Source of the DNA: Eopsaltria australis
Taxonomy: Eukaryota; Chordata; Aves; Passeriformes; Petroicidae
Length of the DNA: 64,000 bases
Assembly (NCBI GenBank): GCA_034509425.1
Contig: JAVTVJ010000776.1
Coordinates: 1-64,000, forward strand
Reading direction: 5' to 3'
The notes below the pieces were generated by a model. The model had not been told where the DNA came from and did not search any database. It saw only the letters and a program-made list of their open reading frames with translations. The position numbers and the translations under genes are program-made. This document shows, in pieces, positions 43,782 to 55,700 of this stretch (positions are counted from its first letter, which is position 1; each line of letters starts with the position of its first letter).

Positions 43782-45530
43782 TCAGATTGGCTTTCCTCTA
43801 CGCTGCCAGTTGGCCTTTTTCCACCTTTCTAGCCAACCCCATAGAGCATTGGCTACCATCCACGAATCGGTGTAGAGATAGAGCTTTGGCCACTTGTCTC
43901 TCTCAGCAATGTCCAGGGCCAGCTGAACAGCTTTGAGTTCAGCAAATTGGCTCGACCCACCTTCTCCTTCAGTGGCTTCTGCAACTTGTCGTGTGGGGCT
44001 CCACACAGCTGCTTTCCACTTCCGGTTCATCTCTATGATGCGACAGGAACCATCAGTGAAAAGGGCGTAGCACTTTTCTTCATCTAGCAGTTGATTATAT
44101 GGTGGAGCCTCCTCAGCCCGGATCACTTGTTCTTGCTCCTCTTCATCAGTGAGACCAAAACTCTCACCTTCTGGCCAGTTCGTAATTATTTCTAGGATCC
44201 CAGGGCGGTTCGGATTTCCAATGCGGGCGCGCTGTGTGATACGTGCGATCCACTTACTCCATGTGGCATCGGTGGCGTGGTGGGTAGAGGGAGCCTTTCC
44301 TTTGAACATCCACCCTAGCACTGGTAGTCGAGGTGCCAGGAGGAGTTGTGCTTCAGTGCCAATTACCTCTGAGGTGGCTTGAACTCCTTCATAGGCAGCC
44401 AAGATTTCCTTCTCTGTGGGGGTGTAGTTGGCTTCGGACCCTCTGTAACTCCGGCTCCAGAATCCCAGCGGTCGGCTTCGAGTCTCTCCAGGCACCTTCT
44501 GCCAAAGGCTCCAGGACAAGCCCTTGTTCCCTGCTGCAGAGTAAAGCACATTCCTCACCTCTGGTCCCGTCTTTACTGGGCCAAGCGCTACTGCATGAGC
44601 GATCTCCTGCTTGATCTGGGCAAACGCTTGTTGCTGTTCAGGGCCCCAGTGAAAATCGTTCTTCTTGCGGGTGACCAGGTAGAGAGGGCTCACAATCTGG
44701 CTGTACTCTGGAATGTGCATCCTCCAAAAGCCTGTGGCCCCTAGGAAAACTTGCATTTCCTTTTTGTTAGTTGGCGGAGACATCGCAGTGATCTTATTGA
44801 TGACCTCCGTGGGAATCTGGCGCTGTCCATCTTGCCATTTTACCCCCAGGAACTGGATCTCTCGAGCAGGTCCCTTGACTTTGCTTTTCTTGGTGGCAAA
44901 ACCGGCTTCCAGGAGGATCATGATGATCTTCTCTCCTTTCTCAAATACCTCTGCTGCCGTGTTCCCCCACACAATGATGTCATCAATGTATTGGAGATGC
45001 TCTGGAGCCTCACCCTTTTCCAGTGCAGCCTGGATCAGTCTATGGCAGATCGTGGGGCTGTGCCTCCACCCCTGGGGTAACCGATTCCAGGTATATTGCA
45101 CACCCCTCCAGGTGAAGGCAAACTGGGGCCTGCACTCTGCTGCCAGAGGGATGGAGAAAAACGCATTGGCGATGTCAATGGTGGCATACCATTTTGCTGC
45201 CTTGGACTCCAGCTCGTACTGGAGCTCCAGCATGTCTGGCACGGCAGCACTCAATGGTGGAGTCACTTCATTCAAGCCACGATAGTCCACAGTCAATCTC
45301 CATTTCCCGTCAGACTTGTGCACAGGCCAGATGGGGCTGTTGAAGGGTGAGTGGGCTTTACTGACCACTCCTTGGCTTTCCAGGTCGCGGATCATCTTGT
45401 GGATGGGGATCACGGCGTCTCGATTCGTCCGGTACTGCCGGCGGTGCACTGTCGAGGTGGCAATTGGCACTTGTTGCTCTTTTATTCTCAGGAGTCTCAC
45501 TGCATTTGGATTTTTTGATAGTCCAGGCAA
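43782..45530 (-). pseudogene. B2 reverse transcriptase and RNase H
   Basis: A 582-codon open stretch, the longest pol frame in the window. It covers RT from the fingers through Tyr-Ile-Asp-Asp (about 44985) and RNase H (Thr-Asp-Gly-Ser; a Tyr-Thr-Asp-Ser-Trp near the end). It stops at a Trp codon turned to TGA beside Gly-Lys-Pro-Ile. This part shows far fewer G-to-A changes than the flanking parts. Confidence 0.88.
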
Positions 45531-46795
45531 GGTGTTCAGTTTCCTGATGCCCTCTGCCTCTACAGCCGCTATTCTGAAAGCTCACCTGAGTCTCTTTGGG
45601 TCTTTGTAATAGCTATTCCAGAGGAAGTCTATGCCCAGAATACATGGGGCCTCTGGACTAGTCACAATGGGGTGTTTCTGCTACTCCTTCCCGGTCAGGT
45701 TCACCTCGGCTTCTAACAAAGTTAATTGCTGTGATCTTCTTGTCACCCCGGCAATAGAAACAGGTTCTGCTTCTACATGTCTCGATGGAATTAAGGTACA
45801 CTGCGCACTAGTATTAACTAACGCTTCATATTTTTGTGGTTCTGATGTGTCAGGCTATCGGATCTACACTGTCCAAAAGACTCGGTTTTCCCGTGCCTCT
45901 TCCTGGCTAGAGGCAGGGCCCCTCTAGCTCTGGTTGTCATTTCTTTCTTGGGCGTACATGGTAGAGGTCCTCTCGAGGGGATCTAAGAGATCGTTCTCTC
46001 TTCTGTAATATGTGGCATCTCGGTCACAGGAGGTTGAGGCTACTTTCACTTTAGTAGACCCCCCGCCTCAGTTAGTATTTCTCTCTTTGAGTTGCTGTAC
46101 TCGTGCTGCCAGGGCAGCAGTGGGTTTCTTATCTCACTTCTTCATGTCTTCTCCGTGATCACACAGGAAGAACTACAGCTCAGATCGTGGGGTGTACCCT
46201 CTCTCTTTGGCTGGGGGGCGCTGGGCTCTGACTTTGGGGCTTGTGACTCGCACTGGTGCCGCACTTATCAACCTCATCTCTTCTCTCACTTCTTTCATCA
46301 TCTCTTCTCTGAGGTCTTTGACCACAGCAGAGACTTGAGCCTGCATTGGGCCACTGATCATACTATCATAATTCTTGAGTTTGGTGGCTATGGAGTCCAC
46401 TGTCTCTCGGTTGTCATCAGCATTAATTGTTGCAATGAAGATGGTGTATTGGGAGGGCTCTAGCTTTGCCAGATTCTACAACATTTGTCTTGTACACTTG
46501 ACTTTGTCGGGGTCATTATCATGTTGTCTATTCCACATAAAGAGTACCTCTAATATTGCCACCTCCCTCAGCTGTTGGATTCCCTCTTCAAGGGTCTTCT
46601 ATGGTCTTCTATGATGATATTCTTGCATTCTCTCTTTGTTGACAAACTTCTCTTTTACACTTATTAAAAGCTGTTCTCAGAGAGACAGAGGCTCGTCATC
46701 TCTTCTAAATACTTGATCAACTTCTGAGTCCTGGGACAAGGGTCCCAGCTGCTTTGCCTCAATACTATCCAGCTGCACGCCCATACCCATAAGGT
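45531..46795 (-). pseudogene. B2 protease and gag C-terminal half
   Basis: Aligned to B1 26560-27830, this stretch has many Trp-to-stop and Gly-to-Arg/Glu/Ser type changes and only short open pieces (for example 46173-46400). The protease Asp-Thr-Gly region is degraded. Confidence 0.75.
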
Positions 46796-46796
46796 C

Positions 46797-47978
46797 TCAG
46801 ACTCGAAGTAACCAGGTTGTAAAAGGCTCACGACCCCGTCGCACAATGTCTTTTCGTAGATTACGGAGACTGTCATACCCCAGCGACTCAGTAGTGATTT
46901 CAATCCTTGGCCTCTTTACTGGTTGAGAGGGCTCTGCTTTTCCATCATTATTCACTGGCTGCTCTGGTTTGACTTTAGTCTTTCTCTTTTCTACAGGGGC
47001 AACTGCTACTGGCTGTGGCTGCCTCTCTGATCTGACTGGAGCCTGAGCGGTGATAGCGTCCCTGGGTTCTTTTGTTGCCTCATTAGACTCTCTTTCTTTG
47101 GGGTACGGGAAGGGTTTCTTACCAGCTGGGCAAGTGTATTCTTTCAGCACTTGGCTCATCTTGCGTATTTCTTTCACCAGGACTCCCACCCAATCTGGGT
47201 GGGTTGTTTCTGAGGTGGGTTGTGGGACCGGGTCAGACTCTGTAGCAACATCTCTAGTGTCTGGGGCAATGTCAGGTTCTGGGATGGTGTCCCTAGTTTC
47301 TGGGGCCATGTCAGGTTCTGTGGCTACATCCCTAGTCTCTGGGGCCGTGTCAGGTTCTGTGGCAGCATCCCTAGTCTCTGGGGCCATGTCAGGTTCTGTG
47401 GCAGCATCCCTAGTTTCCGGGGCCAGGTCAGTTTCTGTGGCCGCATCCCTAGTCTTTGGGGCCATGTCAGGTTCTGGGGCCTCATCCCTATTGTCTGGGG
47501 TAGATGTCAGAGTGGTTATCCAAGTCAGACTTCCTTTATCCTTGAATGCTAAATAGAGTAGGACTATCAGCAATGCCAGCCACTGTATGGTATCATTAGC
47601 ATCTAGAGAAGATTTGAACTCTTCAAAGATTGGCGGGATAGGCCCAAAGAGCTGGGTGAAGGGTTGTGAGAACATTTCTTTTGGTGTCACTTCCTCGCAG
47701 TAGGTACCATTATTAAAGTAACCCTGAAAACATGTCATTAGTGTGTGGTAGCTGTGAATCCACGTGCCTGCCTTCCAGAGGAAGTTGAAAATCCATGAAT
47801 TCCTCACCTTATTGACCCATGACACAAACTGTATAACAGCCACTGTAGCCTTAGTTATAGGGCCCATGTTTAGATATGGGGCAGCAAATGGGAGAGAAAC
47901 AGCTGTGACCACTTGCCATATGAACCGGAATAAGCAAGACCACATGGTGCAACCTAATGAGGTTCCTATATCCAGCAC
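46797..47978 (-). pseudogene. B2 gag N-terminal part with membrane segments and acidic repeats
   Basis: A 393-codon open frame starting 54 bases after the primer site. It joins, in one frame, the hydrophobic N-terminal ~155 residues (membrane span near 134-150), the 12-residue acidic repeats and the start of the capsid region. This shows that the two B1 pieces were one protein. It stops at 46797 by a Trp codon change. Confidence 0.8.
47241..47490 (-). repeat. 36-bp tandem repeat in B2 gag
   Basis: About seven units of 36 bp, one more than in B1, encoding the acidic 12-residue repeat. Confidence 0.8.
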
Positions 47979-48032
47979 ACAAAAACTGCGTTACTCAAGA
48001 ACTGTTATCCTTCTTCCCCTCGATGTCCTCGT

Positions 48033-48051
48033 GCCCCACCGTTGGGCGCCA
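48033..48051 (-). other. Primer binding site of B2
   Basis: Identical to the B1 site, including the extra G compared with tRNA-Lys. Confidence 0.75.
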
Positions 48052-48056
48052 AAATC

Positions 48057-48970
48057 TGTCCTGGTTTGAAGGACAGGTGTCTGTTAAGGAAGGCAGGAGC
48101 CTCCCTTGGAATGGGAAACTGTAACCCCTCTCCCTCCGAATTATTATAAAGGCTCTCAGGCAAAGATATGGTAATAGGAATAACAGTTCTTTACTACTAT
48201 CTAAAACAAAGGATAACAAATAACAACAACTATAACGTTAACCAACAAACAGAACCAGAAACCCAGTGGCAGCCTGCTCGGCTTCAGGCACCTTTTCCTT
48301 TGGTGCAGTTCCAGTCACAGCCTGCAGGGGCGCTCTGGGTGCGGTGATTCCCCGGTGGCTGCAGGGGCGCTCTGGGTGCGGTGATTCCCCGGTGGCTGCA
48401 GGGGCGCTCTGGCGTGAGCTCAGGTAGCACACGGCGAATGGCGGCTGCCCGAAGCACGGAGGGATGGAGGAGAGCCCTTGCTCCACAGACCCTCGGGGGG
48501 CAGCTGGTGTTGGTGCCACAGCAGGATCCCGGGACACAGGGAGCTGGGACGGTAAGGGGTCTCCACGTGCAGGGAAAAACCCCGCTACAATGTAGGGGAG
48601 AAAACTCAGAGCGGGCTGGTGGCAGGCAGGTCGGCTCCGGATGGGGCAGAGGGCAGAGACTCACAGCAGACAGACCGGCAGCTCCGCGCTGGCTTCTCAG
48701 GGGCCGTGGGTTCAGCAGACAGCAGCTCTGACCGTCCAGCTCCGAGGGTCCCGAGCAAGAGGGCGTGACCTCCCTCTGCCCTTGCTTTTCAGTCTCTCTA
48801 AATCTCGCGTTACCAGGCTCTGCTTCCGTGAGGGGCAATTTTGCCCCACCCTGCCACGGAGAAAGGCTACAGCCTTGTGCTTTGTTTCTCTTAAGTACCC
48901 AGTCATTTGTGTCCTAGCAACCCATGGGAGAAAAATTCCTGAGGAAAAGAACTAGATCTAACCTTCAACA
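48057..48970 (-). repeat. 5' LTR of B2
   Basis: 914 bp, nearly identical to 41721-42632. Two full plus a partial minisatellite unit lie at 48325-48415. Confidence 0.9.
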
Positions 48971-49049
48971 GTCGTCTTTCCAAGGTGAGCAAAGAACACT
49001 CCCCCCTTCTCCACCTGCTTGCTAGTTTCACACAAATCACAGGGAAAAC

Positions 49050-49704
49050 GGTATTTTGATACACTGAACATTTATTGTCTTTCACAAGACAAAATGAAGT
49101 TTCCCCAGCCAACAAAATCCATCAAGATAACCATAAAGGGGATAGGGTGCAAAATTCCAGTGTACAGTATATGCAACAAATTACCTCCCTGACTACCCTG
49201 GAAGAAAGATGATTGATCAACCTCACTGCAACTAAAAAACATGATTATAAAATATTTACAGAAATAAAAACAGTACAGAAATAAAAACTGGACAACCACT
49301 TGTGTATGAAATGCTGCTAACACTTTTCTGGCTCCTTAAAAACCTGTTCACTACCCTCACCAGAGCACTCAGGGTGTGTAAGGATTCAGTCAGGGAATAG
49401 TCACCCCTGTCCCCAGAGTATCATTATCTCCCCCCAAGGAAGGAGGAGGACTGGAGAGGAGCAGCATCACCTTCTTTACTGCAATTTCCTTTCACCAAGT
49501 GGATGTGGTGGCCCTGAAAGGAGGCACCCAGGCACATCTCAGCTGCAGCGGTCTCTATTCACAGCACACTGGCAAGTTAATCTGTGGGTAGGGAACTATT
49601 TCCAGTCATGCCCTTTTGTTGCTTGCAGGAGGACTTTCTTCTCCCTCTACAGTGATGTGATCTGTGTTCAGAGGGGCAGGAGAGCTGACTAGGACTACGA
49701 CAGG
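49050..49704 (-). other. WBP11: WBP11 3' UTR and poly(A) signal
   Basis: About 650 bases from the stop to a canonical AATAAA (minus strand, 49071-49076). Cleavage is expected near 49050. The B2 5' LTR begins about 80 bp further downstream, so the insertion spared the 3' end. Confidence 0.75.
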
Positions 49705-52700
49705 TTACAGGAGACCTTCCATTTCTTTCATGAAGGCTTCATACACATCATCCTTTGTCTGTACAGAGATAGGGGCAGATGACCCAGCCTTGGGAGCAGC
49801 TTTGGTTAACGGGAGGGCAGGCTCATCATCCTGTTTTCTCTGGGAGGCAGCGGAAGCCCCTTTGTTCTCGCGGCGCACTCGCAGGGCGGTGGGCACAAAG
49901 CGCGTGATCTCCGCCTTGGGGTTGGTGATTTGCGGCTTGGCACTGATGGTGGCTGTGGCTTTCTTCTCGATGGTGGCCGCGCTGGTGTCATCCGCCTTGG
50001 GCCGCTGGATCAGGCTGGGGGGCGCGCTCAGCACCCCAGGGTTTGGAATGGGAGCTGGTGGGAAGAGCCCAGAGGGGGCAGGTCCCAAGGGAGGCACCAG
50101 AGGTGGCCGAAGCATGCCTGGGCGAGGAGGAGGGATACCTTTAAGAAGAAAAGAAAGCACTGAGCTTTCTTCACATCTGGGAATTTCAAAATATTTGATC
50201 AAAAAAGTGCACAGGCTCAGAATGCCAAGAACAAAAAGCAAAACAAAACAACCCCCAACAAGATGCAGTAGCACTGGCTTTAAAAAAATATTTTCAACCC
50301 TGCATTAAATGCTGGGTTGAAAATGCTGCTCTTCAGACTCTGAAAGCCACAGGAGCTTGTATATTGCTCCCGTTCAAATTTAAATTTATAATCTCAGAAT
50401 AAAGTTTCTTTAAAATCCATCCCACTGGAATTTCAGAGTCATCAGAAATGTCTGACTCAGGCAGAAAAAATAAATATCCAGATCTCCAACTCATTTAGTG
50501 GAGCACCATTACAGCACCCAGAGGCTGTTCAGAAAGAGTCCAGCAGAGCAGAAGTTTAAACTCTGAGATTCCCTTTCTGAGGGCAGATTTCTTGCTACCA
50601 AACTAGGCACAGCACTTGTTATTACACAGAATAATGTAATAGCACATAGCACAATGCAGCCACAGACAGGAACAAAGGCAAACTGGCAACCAATTACACC
50701 TCACTGGCTTGATCACCACAGTAAAAACTGTGAAAAGAAAGCAAGAAGGGACTCATCACTGAACCAAACAGAACCCCTTACCTGGTGGGGCAGGAGGGGG
50801 CAGACGAGGAGGAGGACCACGTGGAGGAGGACCTGGGGGCAGGCCTGGTGGGGGGCCTGGGGGAGGACCAGGTGGTCGCCCCGGGGGAGGACCTGGTGGC
50901 AGCAGTCGAGGCAAAGGCCCACGCAACCCTGGTAACCCGGGAGGTCTCAGGAATGGAGGAGCTCCTGAAAGCATTTAAGCAACAAGAGAGAAATTGAATT
51001 CACAGTTAAAAATATATCCCAGCAACTCTCATCAGCTAAGAATAAAGATCTTCAATGTATGAATGAAAGCTGTATTACCTAGCTGCTAGATTAAATAGAA
51101 TTTCTAAAAATCTCAAGAAGAGGCAGCAGTTACACAGGTAAAGCATCTTTATAAAAGTCAAGTGTATCATGGAAAAAGGGTTCCTCCCCATGTAATCCAG
51201 TAGTAACTGGTAACAGCTTCTGAGCTGAGCTTGTCAGAATTTAGACAGCTGAAAACCTTTCTCTGTGGCATTTGATTTTTCTTCTGGCCTAAAAATAAGT
51301 ACCTTTGCTCTTTTACTCCATACACTAGCTCTGCTGCTGTCTGCCAGTATTGGCTCTAACAAAGACAATGCCCATCAGGTAGGTTACAGCTACAGGAGCC
51401 TGAATGCCTCAGAAGCAAGGTACAGCAACAGCAATGTAGACTGAATGACAGACAGGTCTCAGTAACTGGGTACCTATACTCTATCTGCAGCACATTCTAC
51501 AGCTTGGAAACTCCCAAACTGATACCACTGCCTGAGAGTCTGCATCCCTCAAAGCAGAGTACATCAAGTACTCACCTGGTGGAGGACCAGGAGGAAGGCC
51601 AGTGGGTGGGCCTGGGGGCCTCAGTGGAGGGGCTGGAGGTGGTCCCAGCGGTGGAGGCCCAGGCATGGGAGGCACCTGTATCTGAGCTGGAGGAACAGCC
51701 TGTGCAGTCTGTTGCTGTTGCTGCGCCTGGGAAGTCACAGTGGATGACCCGGTCTCTGCAAGAGCTTCCTCACTCAGTTGTTGTTGCTGCTGTTGCTGTG
51801 ATGTCTCTTCAGACTCTGAGTCCTCTTCCTCCTCCTCCTCTTCTTCTGAATATTCCTCCACTTCTCTTCCTTCTTCTGGAATTTCCTGACCTGGATATGG
51901 AGATATACTTATAAAATCTGTCTATGCATAACATCTTTGTGAACATCAGAGAAAACTGAGCACACAGAATAAAACAGAAAGAAGAAAGAGAAAGATAAAC
52001 TTTATTTCAAAGGGAAGAAATCTGATCACTTTTTACTATTAAACATGAAATGAAAACAAATAAAAAATAATAATAGAAAAATCATTGCTGTTCTAGATAG
52101 AGCTCTGACAACAAGAGTTATGTGTTCCTCTGGGACCTGTGTTGCTTTCTTGCTATGAAGGCAAGGCGACTTGGTTCAAGAACGACAGCACGGCAGCTTG
52201 GCCTCACTCGAGCCACTCGGGCCATGGACTCACAGACACTAATGTGGTGGATGGTCAAATGGCCTTTATTACCTTATTTCATGAGGTTAAATAGTCTAGG
52301 GGGCTTCACTACGTCAGAAAGGGGACGATGGGATAGCTAGGGTTAGTAAGGAGTGGAAAACTACTGGGTTAGGAGGAGTTGCATACTCTGGGTGATCTGT
52401 TATCATGCAGGAAGGAAGGGAGGAGGGTTCTATGCTGCCTTTGCTTTCCGTCACATCGCGAGATCTTCCGTCCGCCTGTCCTTATCTACCACAGACCTGA
52501 AACTTCTACTACCAACCCAAATTGCAGCTATTTGATCAACGCATTATAAGATTTTGTGTGGAGGTGGGGCAACGGGGTTGGGGACACAACGTCAAAATAA
52601 TTATAATCCCCATGTCCAAGAAACTCCTGTACCTTTGAAAGATACTGGAGTTTCTTTTTAAAACAAACAAAAAATAATCTTCATTCTGTTGGTTAACTTA

Positions 52701-55700
52701 TCTCAGCAGAAGGATATTTTTAGGGAGTACAAATCATTACAGATTACATGCTGAGCACATAGACAGTGTTACCCTTTGTCTTAGGTTACAATGGTATGTA
52801 TTCTATCACCATCTTCATGGGTTCTTGGGGCCAGGTGGGGCAGTGTTCCTGGCTCATCCCTGATGGCTGCAGGGCATGTCTTCTATTGGGCCAGCTGTTG
52901 CAGCCAGGTGGGGCACTTTGCTTTGCTCTCCCTGATGGTTCCAGTTAATGGGCCATTGAGTCCCAATGATAAAACTACATCATCCCATTGTGAGATGCTC
53001 CGCCCAAGGGAAGGAACCAAACATCCCTATCTGGATATAATCTGGAATTTGAAACACCACAAGTCAGCTTTTTCCACTGCATTCCCAGAGGAAGACCAGA
53101 CCCTTCCACACCACCACTGGACCTTCAGAGGAGAACTACACCTTTCCACAGGATCACTGCTTCAACAGAACCACATCTATCACTCCCAGAGGACTGCAGC
53201 CACCATCTAAGTGGACTGCTACCAACACCCTGACCGACAGGGTGTCAGGTTGTATTCTGACTCTGTCAGTGTTTTTGTACTATTGCATTTATTTTAATTT
53301 TTCTATTAAATTGTAGTTCTGACTTTGAGTCTCTCACTGATTTGCTTTCAAACTACCACACCCTTTCTCTTTCACGAACAGATTCATATTACACTTGAAC
53401 AACTGTTTAAGTCAAGCAAGAAAAGGTTTAGAAGAAAAAAACAGTGAATTGCTACTCTTAACTTCAACTCTGCTATGCAAAACACACACATTACTTAAAT
53501 AAAACTCAATTTTAAAAAACCAACAGAAACAAAAAAAAACCCCAAACAAACAAAAGGAAAAAAAAAGCAAAAACAAAACCATAACTCAAATACCTAACGA
53601 CAGCTGATACTCTCAGCAGATCCTACATTATGACAGTAAAATATTTACTCTATAAAATAAAACCTGTGCAAAGTAAGCTTCCCACAGAAACCTTAAATGG
53701 AAACCTAATGGCACATCACCACACATTATATCCACCTTACTGACCTGCCATTCTTAACATCATGGCCTGGAGTGGAGTCAGTTCTTTCATGTTCTTCTTC
53801 TTTTTATGTGACTTCCTGGGCATGTCTGCAAACCGGACACTGTGACCTGGGGAAAGCAGGGTACAGATAAGGGTGACAGGAGGTGGGAAGAAAATAATAA
53901 TCAGGTAGTTATGTTAATACCTGGTATGGATAGCATGTCATTCTAACATAATGATGCTCCTTAGATAAAAGTTAACGGTGGTGTTACTGATTGTTTGACG
54001 TTTTGCTAACCTAGTATTCTCTACCAATTGGTCTCCCCCAAGCAAGTGAGCATATTTTACAATGAGGCTTCATTTTGTAGGGTACCTTACCAATGCAATG
54101 ATTCAGGTGAAAATGGCTTGTGAGCTATAAACTAACTCAACTTTTAAGAAAATAGGTTTATCTCAAAGTTGCTTTACTTCTAGATAGCCTCCTTTGACCC
54201 ACTTATTAATAAAAATCCTTTAGCTGTAATTTAGGTGAGTTAGAACAGAGTTAGTTGACTAAATAAATTACACGCACACCTTCAACTCTATCAAGTCATG
54301 TTTTTCTTTTGAAAAATCAACCTCCAGTCTCTCATTTCCCCTTCATACCTGATTTCTTTTCTTCGCCACCTTCCCTCTCGTTGTCATTATCACGATGCAG
54401 GAAGTCCTCGCCTTCACTGTCTGCATCTGACCTATTGCTGTCACTGTCATTGCTGCTCTCATCATGCTTATCTTGATCCATATCCTCAGGATAGCCTTCA
54501 TCTTCGCTGGTGCTGGACATGTCATCACCATGGCCTCGCTGTCCTGCAGAAAGCAAAGTATCAGGAAATGCATGAACTCCAAATACCAAGTATTCTTTCA
54601 CACCAGTGTATGTTTACAGTCACAACATTCCCCTCAGCAACAGCATGGACAAACTGTCATCCCTTTACTTTTTAGCACAAATTCTTAAAGGATATTTTGG
54701 AAAATCTGTAAGATTTTCTATTAACCTGCTGGTTAACTTGCACAGCAAAAAAGTGAAGGCAACTGTTACTGCAACTCATTCATTAATTTCTATTCAGCAA
54801 TTGCCCACCATTGAAACACTTTGATGCTTTCTGGCACAAAATAAAGCTAATCCACCCAGTCATAGAAGTTTGTAGGGATGATACAGCAACTGTATGAAAA
54901 AGAGGACCTATGTTCTCCTAGCAAATGCACACTCAAGAGCTGGTTGGAGGTTCTGTTGTGGTTTTGGTTTGGGGTGGGCTGGTTTGGGGATTTTATTTGG
55001 TGGGCTTTTTAAAAAGAAGACTTCTCTGAGAATGGCTGGGGTTTTTTAAGGGATAATATGTACAATGTTTCAGCACTGTTAAGCCTACATCTGAAAACAT
55101 CTGATCTGTGCAACCTAACAAAAACAAGTATCTGAGACAAGTAATTAAAAGTTTCAACATTTAAAAATACAGCTGATAACAAAATTGCAGATATTATGAA
55201 TACATCTGAATTACCTTCAGAGGTGCAATCACTTAGTAAGAGTCCTTCAAGTAGTGCTAACATTCATATTGCCCAGAGAACACTTTGCCTAGGGCACATT
55301 GTATTCACAGCAGTACCAACCATAGCAAAACAGAGGTCAAGGAAAACCCCAGAGAGTAACAGCAAAGTCCTTACCTGCTTCAGAACTGTAAGAAATCTCC
55401 TCCTCTCGCCTTCGAGGAGCCACATCCAAGGTGAAACCCACTTTACGACCATACATCTGCAGGACCTGAGGTGGGGGTGGCCCTGGTGGAGGCCCAGGGG
55501 GCTTCCTGCCTGGAGGTAAACGCGGAACACCGAGCCCCAGAGGAGGAAGCACAGAAATGGACCGAACTGGTGGTCTGGAAATAAGAAAGGAAATGAGAAA
55601 TGTAGGAACACAAAAAAATAAAGCAAACATGCCTTTAGTAGAGTTATTTAGGCTTCTCTCACCACTGCTTATGCAGACTTCTAAAAAGAAACATGAACAT

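Larger units (their letters stand above)
41721..48970 (-). mobile_element. Provirus B2, env-less ERVL-like, G-to-A mutated
   Basis: A 7.25-kb sister of B1 with LTRs at 41721-42632 and 48057-48970 and flanks GTCAT (41716-41720) and GTCGT (48971-48975), one mismatch. Order: LTR, primer site, gag, protease, RT, RNase H, integrase, PPT, LTR. Relative to B1 it carries many G-to-A changes on the viral strand, mostly in GG, in gag/protease and integrase. Its 5' end lies about 100 bp from the WBP11 poly(A) signal in the same orientation. Confidence 0.92.
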
